Assembly: GCF_000312305.1 (NCBI RefSeq)
Contig: NZ_HE999447.1
Span: 179,275-243,274, forward strand
Direction: 5' to 3'
Source: Prevotella conceptionensis 9403948
GTDB taxonomy: Bacteria; Bacteroidota; Bacteroidia; Bacteroidales; Bacteroidaceae
Length of the DNA: 64,000 bases
The notes under the pieces were generated by a model that saw only the letters and a list, made by a program, of their open reading frames with translations, searched no databases and was not told the DNA's origin. Positions 29,199 through 38,775 of this stretch are shown here, in pieces. Numbering within the stretch: position 1 is the first letter of the stretch; each line of letters begins with the position of its first letter. A program made the position numbers and the translations under genes.

Positions 29199-29468
29199 TT
29201 ATTTCATCAAATCGGTTACATAAGGAAGCAACGCTATTTGGCGTGCGCGCTTGATGGCTTGTGCCACGCGGCGTTGGTATTTGAGCGAAGTGCCTGTGAT
29301 GCGACGGGGCAAAATCTTTCCCTGCTCGTTAAGGAACTTCTTGAGGAACTCGGGATCCTTGTAGTCGATGTATTTGATACCGCTCTTCTTGAAACGGCAA
29401 TATTTCTTCTTTTTGGTATCCACCGAGGGTGGGGTCAAATAGCGAATTTCTGATTGTTTGTCTGCCAT
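29199..29468 (-). CDS. rpsR: 30S ribosomal protein S18
   Basis: 89 residues with the typical [19 protein letters not shown] and [20 protein letters not shown] block. It lies two bases after rpsF and 16 before rplI. Confidence 0.97.
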   Translation of the reverse strand: MADKQSEIRYLTPPSVDTKKKKYCRFKKSGIKYIDYKDPEFLKKFLNEQGKILPRRITGTSLKYQRRVAQAIKRARQIALLPYVTDLMK

Positions 29469-29470
29469 GT

Positions 29471-29818
29471 TTAAGCCTCCTCTAATTTTTTAGTCCACTT
29501 GTGCTTTCTCTTCTCGGCGTATTGTACAGCGTACTTGTCGAGTTTCACTACCATGTGACGGATAACTTTCTCGTCACGACGATAGCCTGTTTCGAGCGAT
29601 TTAATCACTTCTGGCTCGGCCTTGAACTCCAACAGACAATAGAAGCCTGTTGATTTCTTCTGAATAGCATAAGCCATTTTTTTCAATCCCCAGGCCTCTT
29701 CGTTCACAATCTCGGCACCTTTATCGGTGAGGAGTTTCTTGAATTTAGCGACCGTTTCCTTCATCTGTTCATCAGACAAAACGGGAGTCAAAATGAAAAC
29801 GGTTTCGTATTGATTCAT
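29471..29818 (-). CDS. rpsF: 30S ribosomal protein S6
   Basis: 115 residues. [19 protein letters not shown] and [17 protein letters not shown] are S6 signatures; a basic C-terminus ([13 protein letters not shown]) follows. First gene of the S6-S18-L9 operon, read from the promoter at 29862-29869. Confidence 0.97.
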   Translation of the reverse strand: MNQYETVFILTPVLSDEQMKETVAKFKKLLTDKGAEIVNEEAWGLKKMAYAIQKKSTGFYCLLEFKAEPEVIKSLETGYRRDEKVIRHMVVKLDKYAVQYAEKRKHKWTKKLEEA

Positions 29819-29861
29819 ACTGAAAATGTAATTAATAAATGTTATTTTGCAAATTGCGGTG

Positions 29862-29869
29862 CAAAGGTA
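29862..29869 (-). promoter_or_regulatory. Promoter -7 box of rpsF operon
   Basis: TACCTTTG on the minus strand, 43 bases upstream of the rpsF ATG. Confidence 0.6.
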
Positions 29870-29902
29870 TTGATTTTTATTGATTTAACCAAACCTTTTT
29901 TG

Positions 29903-29910
29903 TAATTTTG
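29903..29910 (+). promoter_or_regulatory. Promoter -7 box of small membrane protein gene
   Basis: TAATTTTG matches TAnnTTTG, 19 bases upstream of the ATG at 29930 and divergent from the rpsF promoter. Confidence 0.5.
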
Positions 29911-29929
29911 TCTTCACATTAGATTGATT

Positions 29930-30109
29930 ATGAGGAAATTTTATCCATATATCGGCCTTGCGTTGGTCTGCATGGGCGTTATTATATTTATCGTTAGCTA
30001 CTTTGCCAAGTGGACGCACAGCAACCTTCCGCTCTTTGTAGGACTGGTTTCGGTGGTTTGCGGTGCCGTGCTACATGTTGTTTGGCAAAAGAAGTCGAGC
30101 GAATATTAA
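29930..30109 (+). CDS. Small two-helix membrane protein, unknown function
   Basis: 59 residues from the ATG at 29930 (an in-frame ATG at 29924 is also possible). Two hydrophobic segments, YIGLALVCMGVIIFIVSYF and LPLFVGLVSVVCGAVLHVVW, separated by a short polar loop KWTHSN, and a basic tail. It has its own promoter and terminator. No family recognised; small inner-membrane proteins next to ribosomal operons are common and often unannotated. Confidence 0.6.
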   Translation: MRKFYPYIGLALVCMGVIIFIVSYFAKWTHSNLPLFVGLVSVVCGAVLHVVWQKKSSEY

Positions 30110-30147
30110 ACCTGCATCACATACGATGGGTTTAAAGCATACGCGTC

Positions 30148-30182
30148 AACGGGGCACTGGCAGATTTGCCAAGCACCCCGTT
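30148..30182 (+). terminator. Terminator of the small membrane protein gene
   Basis: AACGGGG (30148-30154) pairs with CCCCGTT (30176-30182), with inner pairing TGGCA/TGCCA; AAAATGG follows on the plus strand. Confidence 0.6.
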
Positions 30183-30194
30183 AAAATGGAAAGC

Positions 30195-30370
30195 TAAGGT
30201 TAATTAAGTTACCTAAGTTTTTGAGTTATTGAGTTTGTGAGTTATGAGTTTACACGCCATCTCCTATTCTCCCCAAAATTAAAAGCTTACGAACTTATAA
30301 TTGCAGAAGAACTTGAGAGCTTAAAAACTCATGAACTAGCTAGCCCACGAACCAACGAACTCAGAAACTT
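30195..30370. repeat. Short octamer-type low-complexity tract
   Basis: GAGTTATTGAGTTTGTGAGTTATGAGTTT (given in parts: GAGTTATT, GAGTTTGT, GAGTTATGAGTTT) and, further on, ACTCATGAACT / ACGAACTCAGAA sequence similar to the octamer tracts elsewhere, but with poor register. No gene. Confidence 0.5.
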
Positions 30371-30383
30371 TTTAGTTTATAGC

Positions 30384-31082
30384 CTACTCCACATCAGGTG
30401 TTATCAGCTTATAACCCTTACCGTGGATGTTGATGATTTCGATGTCTTCATCGTCCTTCAAATGCTTACGCAATTTCGTGATATACACGTCCATTGAGCG
30501 AGCATTGAAATAATTGTCGTCTATCCAAATGGTTTTCAGTGCGAAGTCACGCTGCAAAATCTCGTTGGCGTGCGAACAAAGCAGTGCCAACAACTCATTT
30601 TCCTTGGTGGTAAGCTTGGTTTGCTTGCCGCCAATGGTAAGCAGTTGTTTCTGCGTGTCGAACAAGAACTTGCCTATATGATATAAGGTATTTTCCTTAT
30701 TCTTCTTTCCGCGAACGCGGCGCAGTATGGCCTCTACACGGAAAACCAACTCTTCCATCGAGAAAGGCTTGGTGATATAGTCGTCTGCTCCAATCTTGAA
30801 ACCTTCCAGGATGTCTTCTTTCAGCGTCTTGGCCGTTAAGAAAACAATGGGGATTTCAGAGTTAGCTTGCCTTATCTCCTGTGCTAATGTAAAGCCATCC
30901 TTTTTAGGCATCATCACATCTAGCACACAAATATCAAACTTCGTTTTCAAAAAGGCCTTGTAGCCAGCCTCGCCGTCAGGACAAAGTTCAGCCATATAGC
31001 CCTTAGCCTGCAAGTACTCGCGAAGCAACATTCCCAAATTCTCATCGTCCTCGCATAACAGGATTTTCAATTTCTCGTCCAT
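30384..31082 (-). CDS. rprY: OmpR-family response regulator (RprY-like)
   Basis: 232 residues. Receiver domain: acidic pocket CEDDENLG, phosphoacceptor Asp in VCVLDVMMPKKDG-type LDVMMP (about residue 55), Lys in ITKPFSMEE. Winged-helix DNA-binding domain from about 135, with TKLRKHLKDDE and IHGKGYKL. It lies five bases after the sensor kinase gene. Bacteroides RprY, which it resembles strongly, is linked to stress and redox responses; that role is inferred from family, not from this sequence. Confidence 0.88.
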   Translation of the reverse strand: MDEKLKILLCEDDENLGMLLREYLQAKGYMAELCPDGEAGYKAFLKTKFDICVLDVMMPKKDGFTLAQEIRQANSEIPIVFLTAKTLKEDILEGFKIGADDYITKPFSMEELVFRVEAILRRVRGKKNKENTLYHIGKFLFDTQKQLLTIGGKQTKLTTKENELLALLCSHANEILQRDFALKTIWIDDNYFNARSMDVYITKLRKHLKDDEDIEIINIHGKGYKLITPDVE

Positions 31083-31087
31083 AATCT

Positions 31088-32647
31088 TTAATCTTTTATT
31101 ATTGGTAATTTTATCGTAAACGTTGTTCCTTTGCCGTATTCGCTCTCTACGGAAATCTCACCTTTGTGTACGTCTATTATCTTTTTTACGTAAGCGAGCC
31201 CCAGTCCGAAACCTTTTACATTGTGAAGGTTGCCTGTATGAACACGGAAGAACTTCTCAAACACTTTCTTTAAATTATCTTTCTTTATGCCGATACCCGT
31301 ATCTCGCACCGAAAGGTAAAGGTGGTCATCATCGTTCCATGTACGAAGGTATATGTCCAGTGGGCCATCGGGTTTCTTATACTTCACTGCATTGTCCATC
31401 AAGTTGAAGATGGCGTTTTGGAAGTGCATTTCATCTACATAGATGGTAGAGTCTATCGCCTCTATTTCTGTGTATATCTTACCACCCGTATGCTCAACTC
31501 TTAGGGTGAACGTGTGTGCAATATTCTCGACCATTTCGTTGAGGTCGAGTTGTTTCATGTTGAAGATGGCTTTCTTCTTGTCGAAGAGCGACATCTGCAA
31601 AACCTTCTCAACAAGGAACCGTAAGCGTTTCGACTCGTCGTTTATAACGCCCCCCAGGTGTTTCATCATGCTCTCGCTCTTGGTAACGCTGGTATCGTTC
31701 AGCATTTGGGCGGCAAGCGAAATGCTGCTGATGGGCGTCTTCAACTCGTGCGTCATGTTGTTGATAAAGTCGTTTCGCATCTCGGTGTACCGTTTCTGGC
31801 GGAAGATAACCACGATGGTGAAGATGAAAGTGACAAGCAACACCAATGTGAATATAACCGAGGGGATAACAAAACGCACGCTTGAATAAATGTAGCTGTT
31901 CATGTCGGGGAAGTGTATCTTCACCAATCCCATTTTAGAGGCGGGGTCGTTTCTGAACAACACCTGCGAGTAAGAATAGTCTTCGCCCTCTTCCGAATAG
32001 TCAGAACAGCGATAAATTTCTCTACCATCGGGCGTTGACACCGTGAAATGGTATTGCAGGTTTATGCCGTTGCTCATCAATTCGTTTTTAAGGTCTTGAT
32101 CTAGCGACTTGAAGTTGATGCGCTCTTTCAGCGGACGCTCAGATGCCGAATAAAGAATGGTGTACACCACCTCGTCTAACAGCGCGCGTTGGTAAACATA
32201 CCTGTTCTTAACCACCTCTTGCATGGCTTTCGATGCTTCGGAGAGCGAGTTCTTGTCGCTCCTCAAAATCATGGCCTTTGGCATTTGCGAGGGTTTGGTT
32301 GTAATGGTTTTCAGTTCGAAAGCCGTGTACATCATGCCGCCCTTGTCGCCAAGCGACAATTGGTGCGAACGCTGGTAAGAGCCGTCGGGCAAACCGTTTC
32401 GCCCACTAGCACTATCGTTTTGAAGTGCCTTATGCTCGGTTTCGTTAATGTCTTTTTCAAGATAGCGAAGCGTTTCGTTAAGTTCCATGTTACGCGACGC
32501 TTGATATAAAGCTCGATTTACAGACTCATCAAACTGCTCCTTCTTCATGTCCGCCATCTCCTGAATATACTTCAGCTGTACGAACAGAAGAGCAAGGAAA
32601 GAAGTTCCCATTATGATTGCTATTGTCCAAATCGTTCTTTTCTTCAT
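31088..32647 (-). CDS. rprX: Sensor histidine kinase (RprX-like)
   Basis: 519 residues from the ATG at 32647 (an upstream extension lacking a better start was rejected). Two membrane helices, near residues 5-27 and about 258-282, bracket a periplasmic sensor region. HisKA has the phosphorylated His in NNMTHELKTPISSI; the ATPase domain shows NAIFNLMDNAVKYK (N box), DTGIGIKK (G1) and GFGLGLAYVKKI (G2). It forms the sensor of the pair with the response regulator immediately downstream. The signal is unknown. Confidence 0.9.
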   Translation of the reverse strand: MKKRTIWTIAIIMGTSFLALLFVQLKYIQEMADMKKEQFDESVNRALYQASRNMELNETLRYLEKDINETEHKALQNDSASGRNGLPDGSYQRSHQLSLGDKGGMMYTAFELKTITTKPSQMPKAMILRSDKNSLSEASKAMQEVVKNRYVYQRALLDEVVYTILYSASERPLKERINFKSLDQDLKNELMSNGINLQYHFTVSTPDGREIYRCSDYSEEGEDYSYSQVLFRNDPASKMGLVKIHFPDMNSYIYSSVRFVIPSVIFTLVLLVTFIFTIVVIFRQKRYTEMRNDFINNMTHELKTPISSISLAAQMLNDTSVTKSESMMKHLGGVINDESKRLRFLVEKVLQMSLFDKKKAIFNMKQLDLNEMVENIAHTFTLRVEHTGGKIYTEIEAIDSTIYVDEMHFQNAIFNLMDNAVKYKKPDGPLDIYLRTWNDDDHLYLSVRDTGIGIKKDNLKKVFEKFFRVHTGNLHNVKGFGLGLAYVKKIIDVHKGEISVESEYGKGTTFTIKLPIIKD

Positions 32648-32807
32648 ATTTGCAAAATTAACAGGGCAAACGAGATAACACAACTCGAATGTTAAAAACG
32701 TTTCCCATTTTCAAATACGTTAACGAAAAAGCCAGTGTGTATGCGAATATAGGCAATTAACTCTCAGTGCTTTCCTGGTAAAAAGGCGTTTTTCGAATGG
32801 TATCAAT

Positions 32808-32838
32808 CCCCGACAGCCACATACGATGGCTGCCAGGG
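32808..32838 (-). terminator. Imperfect hairpin downstream of EF-G2 gene
   Basis: CCCGACAGCC pairs imperfectly with GGCTGCCAGGG around a nine-base loop (about 32808-32838). A T tract is weak. Confidence 0.4.
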
Positions 32839-32866
32839 ACTTAATTAATGATAAACCTAAACAAAT

Positions 32867-35029
32867 TTACTCTTCTTCATTAGCCAGCTCGGCCTCGTGT
32901 TCCTTAATAAGCTCTTGCTGTATTTCGTTCGGAACAAGCTCATAGCTAGCAAACTTAGTGGTGAACGATGCGCGGCCGCCTGTAAGCGAGCTCAACGAGA
33001 TAGAATAGTTAGACAGTTCCTTCAAAGGAATCTTAGCCATCAGCTTTTGGTATCCAGCCTCGCTGTCCATTCCCATTATCAATGCGCGTCTACCTTGCAA
33101 GTCGCTCATCACGTCGCCCATGAAATCGTCTGGAACGTACACTTCCAAGTCGTAAATGGGTTCGAGAATCTTTGGTCCTGCTGCCTTAAACGCGTCAGAG
33201 AAGGCGCGACGTGCAGCCAACATGAACGAAAGTTCGTTTGAATCTACGGGGTGCATCTTGCCATCATACACGATAACACGTACGTCTCGCGCATAGCTGC
33301 CCGTTAACGGACCATGTTCCATACAGTCCATGATGCCTTTCAGTATTGCCGGCATGAAACGTGCATCAATGGCTCCACCAACAACCGAGTTGATAAACAC
33401 CAGCTTGCCTCCCCACTCCAACGGCAATTCTTCTTTGCCCTTGATATTCATCTTCACATCCTGGCCATTCAACTTATAGGTTGTTGGGTCGGGCATGCCT
33501 TCTGCATAAGGCTCGATAATGAGATGAACTTCACCAAATTGCCCTGCACCACCACTCTGTTTCTTGTGGCGATACTCTGCGCTAGCCGACTTGGTGATGG
33601 TCTCACGATAAGGAATTTTCGGTTCACCGAATTTCACTTGCAGTTTCTCGTTGTTTTCCAGTCGCCATTTGAGGGTTCTTAAATGGAACTCGCCTTGACC
33701 ATGTACGATGGTTTGTCGCAACTCCTTGCTTTGCTCCACCACCCATGTTGGGTCTTCCTGGTGCATTCTAAGCAAGGCAGCCATCAACTTCTCGGTGTCT
33801 TGCGTGTTAACGGCCTTTATTGAGCGCGAATATTTTGAATTGGGGTATTTGATAAAATCGAACTTATTGTCGCAATCCTTAGCGTTGAGGGTGTTACCAG
33901 TCTTTACGTCTTTAAGTTTAACGGTACATCCGATGTCGCCTGCATTCAGTTTGTCTACGGGTATGCGGTTTGCGCCAGCACAAGCGTAAAGTTGTCCGAT
34001 ACGTTCTTTCGAACCGCGGTCGGCGTTCGTCATGTCGTCGCCCACCTTTACGCACCCGCTCATCACCTTGAAATAAGACACTTCGCCGATGTGCGGTTCC
34101 ATTCCCGTTTTAAAGAAGTAAATGGAGGTAGGTCCTTCCGCTGCAGGTGTTATTTCTTCACCGCGAGTATTGTGCAGTTTGGGCATCTCGCTTACGAACG
34201 GAACCACATTACCCAAGAACTCCATAAGTCTACGCACACCCATGTCTTTGCCTGCGCACACGCAGAATACGGGGAAAATGCTGCGCGTTACAAGACCTTT
34301 GCGAATGCCTTCACGCAGTTCGTCTTCGGTAAGCGTTTCGCTTTCGAAGAACTTCTCCATCAGTCCTTCGTCGTTCTCGGCTGCTGCCTCAACCAATATC
34401 TTATTCAAAGCCGTAGCCTTTTCCATTTCTTCAGCAGGAATGTCTTCCACCTTTGGCGAGCCTCCCTCAGCGTTCCACGAATATTTTTTCATGGTAAGCA
34501 CGTCGATGATGGCATTAAAGCCTGGCCCTGTTTGCGTTGGATACTGAATTTGCACACATTTCTCGCCATAGATATCCTTCATGGTCGAGATGATATTATC
34601 GAAGTCGCACTTCTCTGAATCCAGCTGGTTGATAAGGAAGATAACAGGTTTCTTGAGTTTTTCCGTATATCTGAAATTGTTTTGTGTTCCCACTTCGGGA
34701 CCGTATTGCCCGTTAATCAGGATAACGGCCTCGTCTGTAACGTTCAGCGCGGTTATTGCTCCGCTCACAAAATCGTCAGCTCCGGGACAGTCGATGATGT
34801 TCAGCTTTTTGTTGTTCCACTCTACATGGAATATTGTCGGGAAGACCGAGTAGCCATATTCCTGTTCAACGGGGAAATAATCGCTCACCGTGTTCTTTGC
34901 TTCCACCGAGCCACGGCGCTTGATTACACCACTACCAAAAAGCATTGCCTCGGCAAGAGTGGTCTTGCCGGAACCCGCACTGCCCACTAGGGCAATGTTC
35001 TTAATTTCGTTCGTCTGATAAACCCTCAT
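32867..35029 (-). CDS. Elongation factor G paralogue lacking the catalytic His (EF-G2)
   Basis: 720 residues with the EF-G domain order. The G domain departs from translocating EF-G: P loop GSAGSGKTTLAEA, G3 reads DCPGADDF where EF-G has DTPGHVDF (the GTPase-activating His is Ala), and G4 is NQLD instead of NKxD. Domain IV and V segments (PYRETITKSASAEYRHKKQ, GSYARDVRVIVYDG, LQGRRALIMGM) are present. This corresponds to the Bacteroidetes EF-G2 described in Bacteroides thetaiotaomicron as supporting translation without GTP hydrolysis. Gene is alone, with HemW divergent. Confidence 0.9.
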   Translation of the reverse strand: MRVYQTNEIKNIALVGSAGSGKTTLAEAMLFGSGVIKRRGSVEAKNTVSDYFPVEQEYGYSVFPTIFHVEWNNKKLNIIDCPGADDFVSGAITALNVTDEAVILINGQYGPEVGTQNNFRYTEKLKKPVIFLINQLDSEKCDFDNIISTMKDIYGEKCVQIQYPTQTGPGFNAIIDVLTMKKYSWNAEGGSPKVEDIPAEEMEKATALNKILVEAAAENDEGLMEKFFESETLTEDELREGIRKGLVTRSIFPVFCVCAGKDMGVRRLMEFLGNVVPFVSEMPKLHNTRGEEITPAAEGPTSIYFFKTGMEPHIGEVSYFKVMSGCVKVGDDMTNADRGSKERIGQLYACAGANRIPVDKLNAGDIGCTVKLKDVKTGNTLNAKDCDNKFDFIKYPNSKYSRSIKAVNTQDTEKLMAALLRMHQEDPTWVVEQSKELRQTIVHGQGEFHLRTLKWRLENNEKLQVKFGEPKIPYRETITKSASAEYRHKKQSGGAGQFGEVHLIIEPYAEGMPDPTTYKLNGQDVKMNIKGKEELPLEWGGKLVFINSVVGGAIDARFMPAILKGIMDCMEHGPLTGSYARDVRVIVYDGKMHPVDSNELSFMLAARRAFSDAFKAAGPKILEPIYDLEVYVPDDFMGDVMSDLQGRRALIMGMDSEAGYQKLMAKIPLKELSNYSISLSSLTGGRASFTTKFASYELVPNEIQQELIKEHEAELANEEE

Positions 35030-35167
35030 ATCAAAAGATTTAAAGTGTTAGTAATCTCACGTTTCATGGAGAAAAGCATCGTTGCCTTTTCCGCCGTCTA
35101 AGATAGGTATTTTATACCACCCCACCAAAACATCACATAAAAAGTGTACAGAATTTAAAACATTTTA

Positions 35168-35175
35168 GTACTTTT
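35168..35175 (+). promoter_or_regulatory. Promoter -7 box of hemW
   Basis: TACTTTTG matches TAnnTTTG, 18 bases before the ATG at 35194. Confidence 0.55.
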
Positions 35176-35193
35176 GCTCCTAAAAAGAAAAAG

Positions 35194-36348
35194 ATGGCTG
35201 GTATTTACATACATGTTCCTTTCTGTGCAAGCAGGTGCATCTATTGCGCTTTCTACACCACAACTACCCTTTCTAGCCAAGACCGCCTTGTGCAGGCACT
35301 GTGTTCCGAGCTGGCAATGAGGCGCGATTACCTGCTTGACAAGGCCTTCCCCTCGTCGGCGATAACGATAGATACCATTTATTTGGGCGGTGGAACGCCT
35401 TCGCAACTAAGCGAACAAAACTTACAACGGCTGTTCGACACCATATATAATAAGGAGCAACAGCTACCTGCCTTCCATATTTCGCCCAATGTCGAAGTAA
35501 CCATCGAGTGCAATCCCGACGACATAACGCCCCAATTTGCCCAAACCATCAGCCGCCTGCCCGTTAACCGCATCAGCATGGGCGTTCAAACATTCTCCGA
35601 CGAACGGCTAACATTCCTTCGCAGACGACATAAGGCTACCGACATAGCACCTGCCATTGAAAGGCTTAGACAAGTGGGCATCAACAATATCAGCATCGAC
35701 CTTATCTTCGGATTTCCCAAACAGACACTTGACGAATGGGCCATAGACTTACAAAATGCCATTGAACTTGGCGTTGAACACATCTCGGCTTACAGTCTGA
35801 TGTACGAAGAAGGCACGCCACTATTCCGACTTCTACAACAACAACGCGTGTCGGAAATAGACGACAACCTAAGCCTAGACATGTTCAACCTACTTGTAGA
35901 CACGCTCGTTGCCAACAACTACGAACATTACGAGATAAGTAACTTCGCTCGCGAAGGGTTCAGGTCGCGCCACAATGCCAGCTATTGGCAAGCCATTCCG
36001 TACCTGGGACTTGGCCCATCGGCTCACTCTTACGATGGTAACTCGCGCCAATGGAACGTCTCCAACCTTCGAAAATACATGGATGCCATTGAAAACGGCA
36101 TCCTGCCAATGGAAAGAGAAGTGCTAAACGAGGACACAAAATACAACGATTGGATAACAACAGCACTCAGAACAAAAGAGGGATTAGACCTCAATAGGTT
36201 AAGCAATGCGCATCGCCAGTATCTTTTGGAAGCCGCCGAACATCATTTAAAGCAAGGCCACCTAGTGCTTTCGGGCAACAACATTGCGCTTTCAAGAACG
36301 GGTATCTTTATCAGTGATAGCGTAATGAGCGACTTGGTGAAGGTGTAA
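35194..36348 (+). CDS. hemW: Heme chaperone HemW (radical SAM)
   Basis: 384 residues. IYIHVPFCASRCIYCAFYT gives the CxxxCxxC cluster motif; the fourth Cys typical of coproporphyrinogen oxidase HemN (CxxxCxxCxC) is Phe in CAF, which marks the HemW branch. YLGGGTPSQL, VNRISMGVQTF and the C-terminal GLGPSAHSY are also family features. It probably inserts heme into membrane respiratory proteins rather than acting as an oxidase. Confidence 0.92.
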   Translation: MAGIYIHVPFCASRCIYCAFYTTTTLSSQDRLVQALCSELAMRRDYLLDKAFPSSAITIDTIYLGGGTPSQLSEQNLQRLFDTIYNKEQQLPAFHISPNVEVTIECNPDDITPQFAQTISRLPVNRISMGVQTFSDERLTFLRRRHKATDIAPAIERLRQVGINNISIDLIFGFPKQTLDEWAIDLQNAIELGVEHISAYSLMYEEGTPLFRLLQQQRVSEIDDNLSLDMFNLLVDTLVANNYEHYEISNFAREGFRSRHNASYWQAIPYLGLGPSAHSYDGNSRQWNVSNLRKYMDAIENGILPMEREVLNEDTKYNDWITTALRTKEGLDLNRLSNAHRQYLLEAAEHHLKQGHLVLSGNNIALSRTGIFISDSVMSDLVKV

Positions 36349-36509
36349 ACGAGCCATGCAGACCATAAACCCAAAGCCACGGCAGGGCCCATCTAAGTAA
36401 AGCCCACTTGTTATGCAGCAGGAACTTTTAAACCAGCCATTATAATAAAACGCCCAAAAGCACGTTGCTAATACAAAAAGCTGCCAACTTCATACGAAGA
36501 AACAACAAG

Positions 36510-38570
36510 ATGAAACCAATTCACATAAACACCCTTCTGATGGTCTTAACCATCATCGCCACATCGTGTGGTGCCGACGCTTACATCAAGAAGGGTGAAA
36601 AAAACTTGGCACTGGGCGAATATTTCGATGCCGCCAATAATTTTAAACAGGCTTATACGCGAACGCCAGCCAAAGATAAAGCCGCAAGAGGGCACATCTC
36701 TACCAAGCTGGCGTTCTGCTACGACAAAATGAACGCTAGCCAAAAGGCTGTGGGCGCATACCAAAATGTGCTGCGTTTTGGGCTAGCCGACGCCAACACG
36801 CACCTTCTTTTGGGCAGACAACTGCTCAAAACGGGAGCATACAAGGCAGCAGAAACGCAATTTAAGATTGCCCTCGACTCGTTGCCTGGAAACAAATTGG
36901 CCAACGAAGGACTTATCTCTGCACAACAAGCGGCGCAAGCTAAGAGCGAAGGCTCACACTATATCGTAAAACGCATGGACGCATTTAACTCTCACAGGGC
37001 CGACTATTCGCCCATGTACTTCGGCGACGACCACAACAAACTTTACTTCTCGTCCACCCGAAACGAGGCCAAGGGCGATGCGCTAAGCGGAATAACAGGT
37101 GCTAAACCTGCCGACATTTTTGTTTCGGAACGCGATGACAAGGGCAAATGGAGCAAGCCCGAACCCGTGCAAGGCGGACTGAATACCGAATACGATGAGG
37201 GGGCTTGTACCTTCTCGCCCGACCAACGCACGATGTACTTTACCCAATGCACCACAGACCCCAACTATCCGCGTTATGCGCAGGTGATGACTTCTGCCCG
37301 TTCGGATGCTGCTTGGGCAAAGGCCACGAAACTAGACATATCAAAAGACACGCTTTCAAGTTTCGCCCACCCTGCCGTTTCGCCCGATGGACAATGGCTT
37401 TACTTTGTTTCGGACATGCCAGGGGGACAAGGTGGGCAAGACTTATGGCGCATTAGACTTACCACCAACGGCTTGGGAGAAATGGAGAACCTTGGTGAAC
37501 CCATCAATACAGCCGGTAACGAATGTTTCCCTACGTTCAGACCCAACGGCGATCTTTACTTCTCGTCCGACGGACACGTTGGACTGGGTGGGCTAGACGT
37601 GTATGTGGCGCGGCAAAATACCGACCAACGATGGACGATAGAGCATCTAGGATTTCCCCTAAACTCGAATGGCGACGACTTCGGACTTACCTTCGAAGGC
37701 CCATACAACCGCGGATTCTCCTCTTCGAATCGTGGAGATGCGCGCGGATGGGACCACATCTACGCCTTCGAATATCCCGAAATAGTGCAGAGCATTAAAG
37801 GATGGGTGTACGAACAAGACGGTTACGAACTGCCCGCGGCACAAGTATTTATGGTGGGAAACGATGGAACGAACCTCAAACTGAATGTGTTGGCCGATGG
37901 TTCATTCAAACAAGTGGTGAAACCAGGCGTTGAATACGTGATGTTGGCCACCTGCAAGGGCTACCTCAACCACAAAGAAGAACTCGCGGTGAAACCTTCC
38001 GAAACCTCACACGAATACGTTTTGCAGTTCCCCTTGGCCTCCATCACGGCTCCCGTACTCATCGATAACATCTTTTACGACCTGGATAAGTACACCCTGC
38101 GCCCTGAATCAAAGCAGGCACTAGACGAACTTGTGAAACTTCTTAACGAGAACCCCAACGTTACTATCGAACTAAGTGCGCACTGCGATTATCGCGGAAC
38201 GCCCGAATACAATAAGGTATTGTCACAACATAGAGCCAATGCCGTGGTGCAATACCTTATCGAGGCAGGCATCGCCCCACAAAGACTCACCCCCGTTGGC
38301 TATGGTAAGGAAAAGCCTAAAACCATTAGAAAGAAACTGACTGAGCGTTATAAGTGGTTGAAAGAGGGCGATGTGCTGACCGAAGACTTTATTACCAAGC
38401 TAGACAAAGACAAGCAGGAGATATGCAACCAGCTGAACCGCAGAACAGAATTTGTGGTTCAACGCACGACCTATGGCTTGCTAGACGATAAGGGCAACTT
38501 GAAAAAACAGAAGAAAGCGCCAAAACAATCGGAGAAAGATAAGGAGGATGTGTTCGACATCGTGGAATAA
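36510..38570 (+). CDS. porE: PorE-like outer-membrane lipoprotein of type IX secretion
   Basis: 686 residues from the ATG at 36510. Lipoprotein signal with Cys in TIIATSCGA. Domains in order: TPR-like helices (about 25-150; GEYFDAANNFKQAYTR), PD40/WD40-like beta propeller (about 160-440; LYFSSTRNEAKGDAL, SPDGQWLYFVSD), a CNA-B/carboxypeptidase-regulatory-like domain (about 445-540), and an OmpA peptidoglycan-binding domain (about 550-670; HCDYRGTPEYNKVLSQHRAN). This architecture and length match PorE of Porphyromonas gingivalis, which links the secretion machine to peptidoglycan. No other por genes are nearby, so function is inferred from architecture; other TPR-PD40-OmpA proteins exist. Confidence 0.82.
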   Translation: MKPIHINTLLMVLTIIATSCGADAYIKKGEKNLALGEYFDAANNFKQAYTRTPAKDKAARGHISTKLAFCYDKMNASQKAVGAYQNVLRFGLADANTHLLLGRQLLKTGAYKAAETQFKIALDSLPGNKLANEGLISAQQAAQAKSEGSHYIVKRMDAFNSHRADYSPMYFGDDHNKLYFSSTRNEAKGDALSGITGAKPADIFVSERDDKGKWSKPEPVQGGLNTEYDEGACTFSPDQRTMYFTQCTTDPNYPRYAQVMTSARSDAAWAKATKLDISKDTLSSFAHPAVSPDGQWLYFVSDMPGGQGGQDLWRIRLTTNGLGEMENLGEPINTAGNECFPTFRPNGDLYFSSDGHVGLGGLDVYVARQNTDQRWTIEHLGFPLNSNGDDFGLTFEGPYNRGFSSSNRGDARGWDHIYAFEYPEIVQSIKGWVYEQDGYELPAAQVFMVGNDGTNLKLNVLADGSFKQVVKPGVEYVMLATCKGYLNHKEELAVKPSETSHEYVLQFPLASITAPVLIDNIFYDLDKYTLRPESKQALDELVKLLNENPNVTIELSAHCDYRGTPEYNKVLSQHRANAVVQYLIEAGIAPQRLTPVGYGKEKPKTIRKKLTERYKWLKEGDVLTEDFITKLDKDKQEICNQLNRRTEFVVQRTTYGLLDDKGNLKKQKKAPKQSEKDKEDVFDIVE

Positions 38571-38775
38571 ACATCCATGCGAGGGCACGTTTCGGCCATT
38601 CCACTCCACTTTCGGCAGGCGAACTCTCGTGATATGCACTCACACCAACAAACTAAATGATGAACGGAAAGCCACATAAAGTTGTTTAACAGTATGCCAT
38701 TGCCTAGAGATAGGCGTACAACCGACAACAATTATCATGGCAATCTGCATTCAATACAACACGAAATCAAATGCA

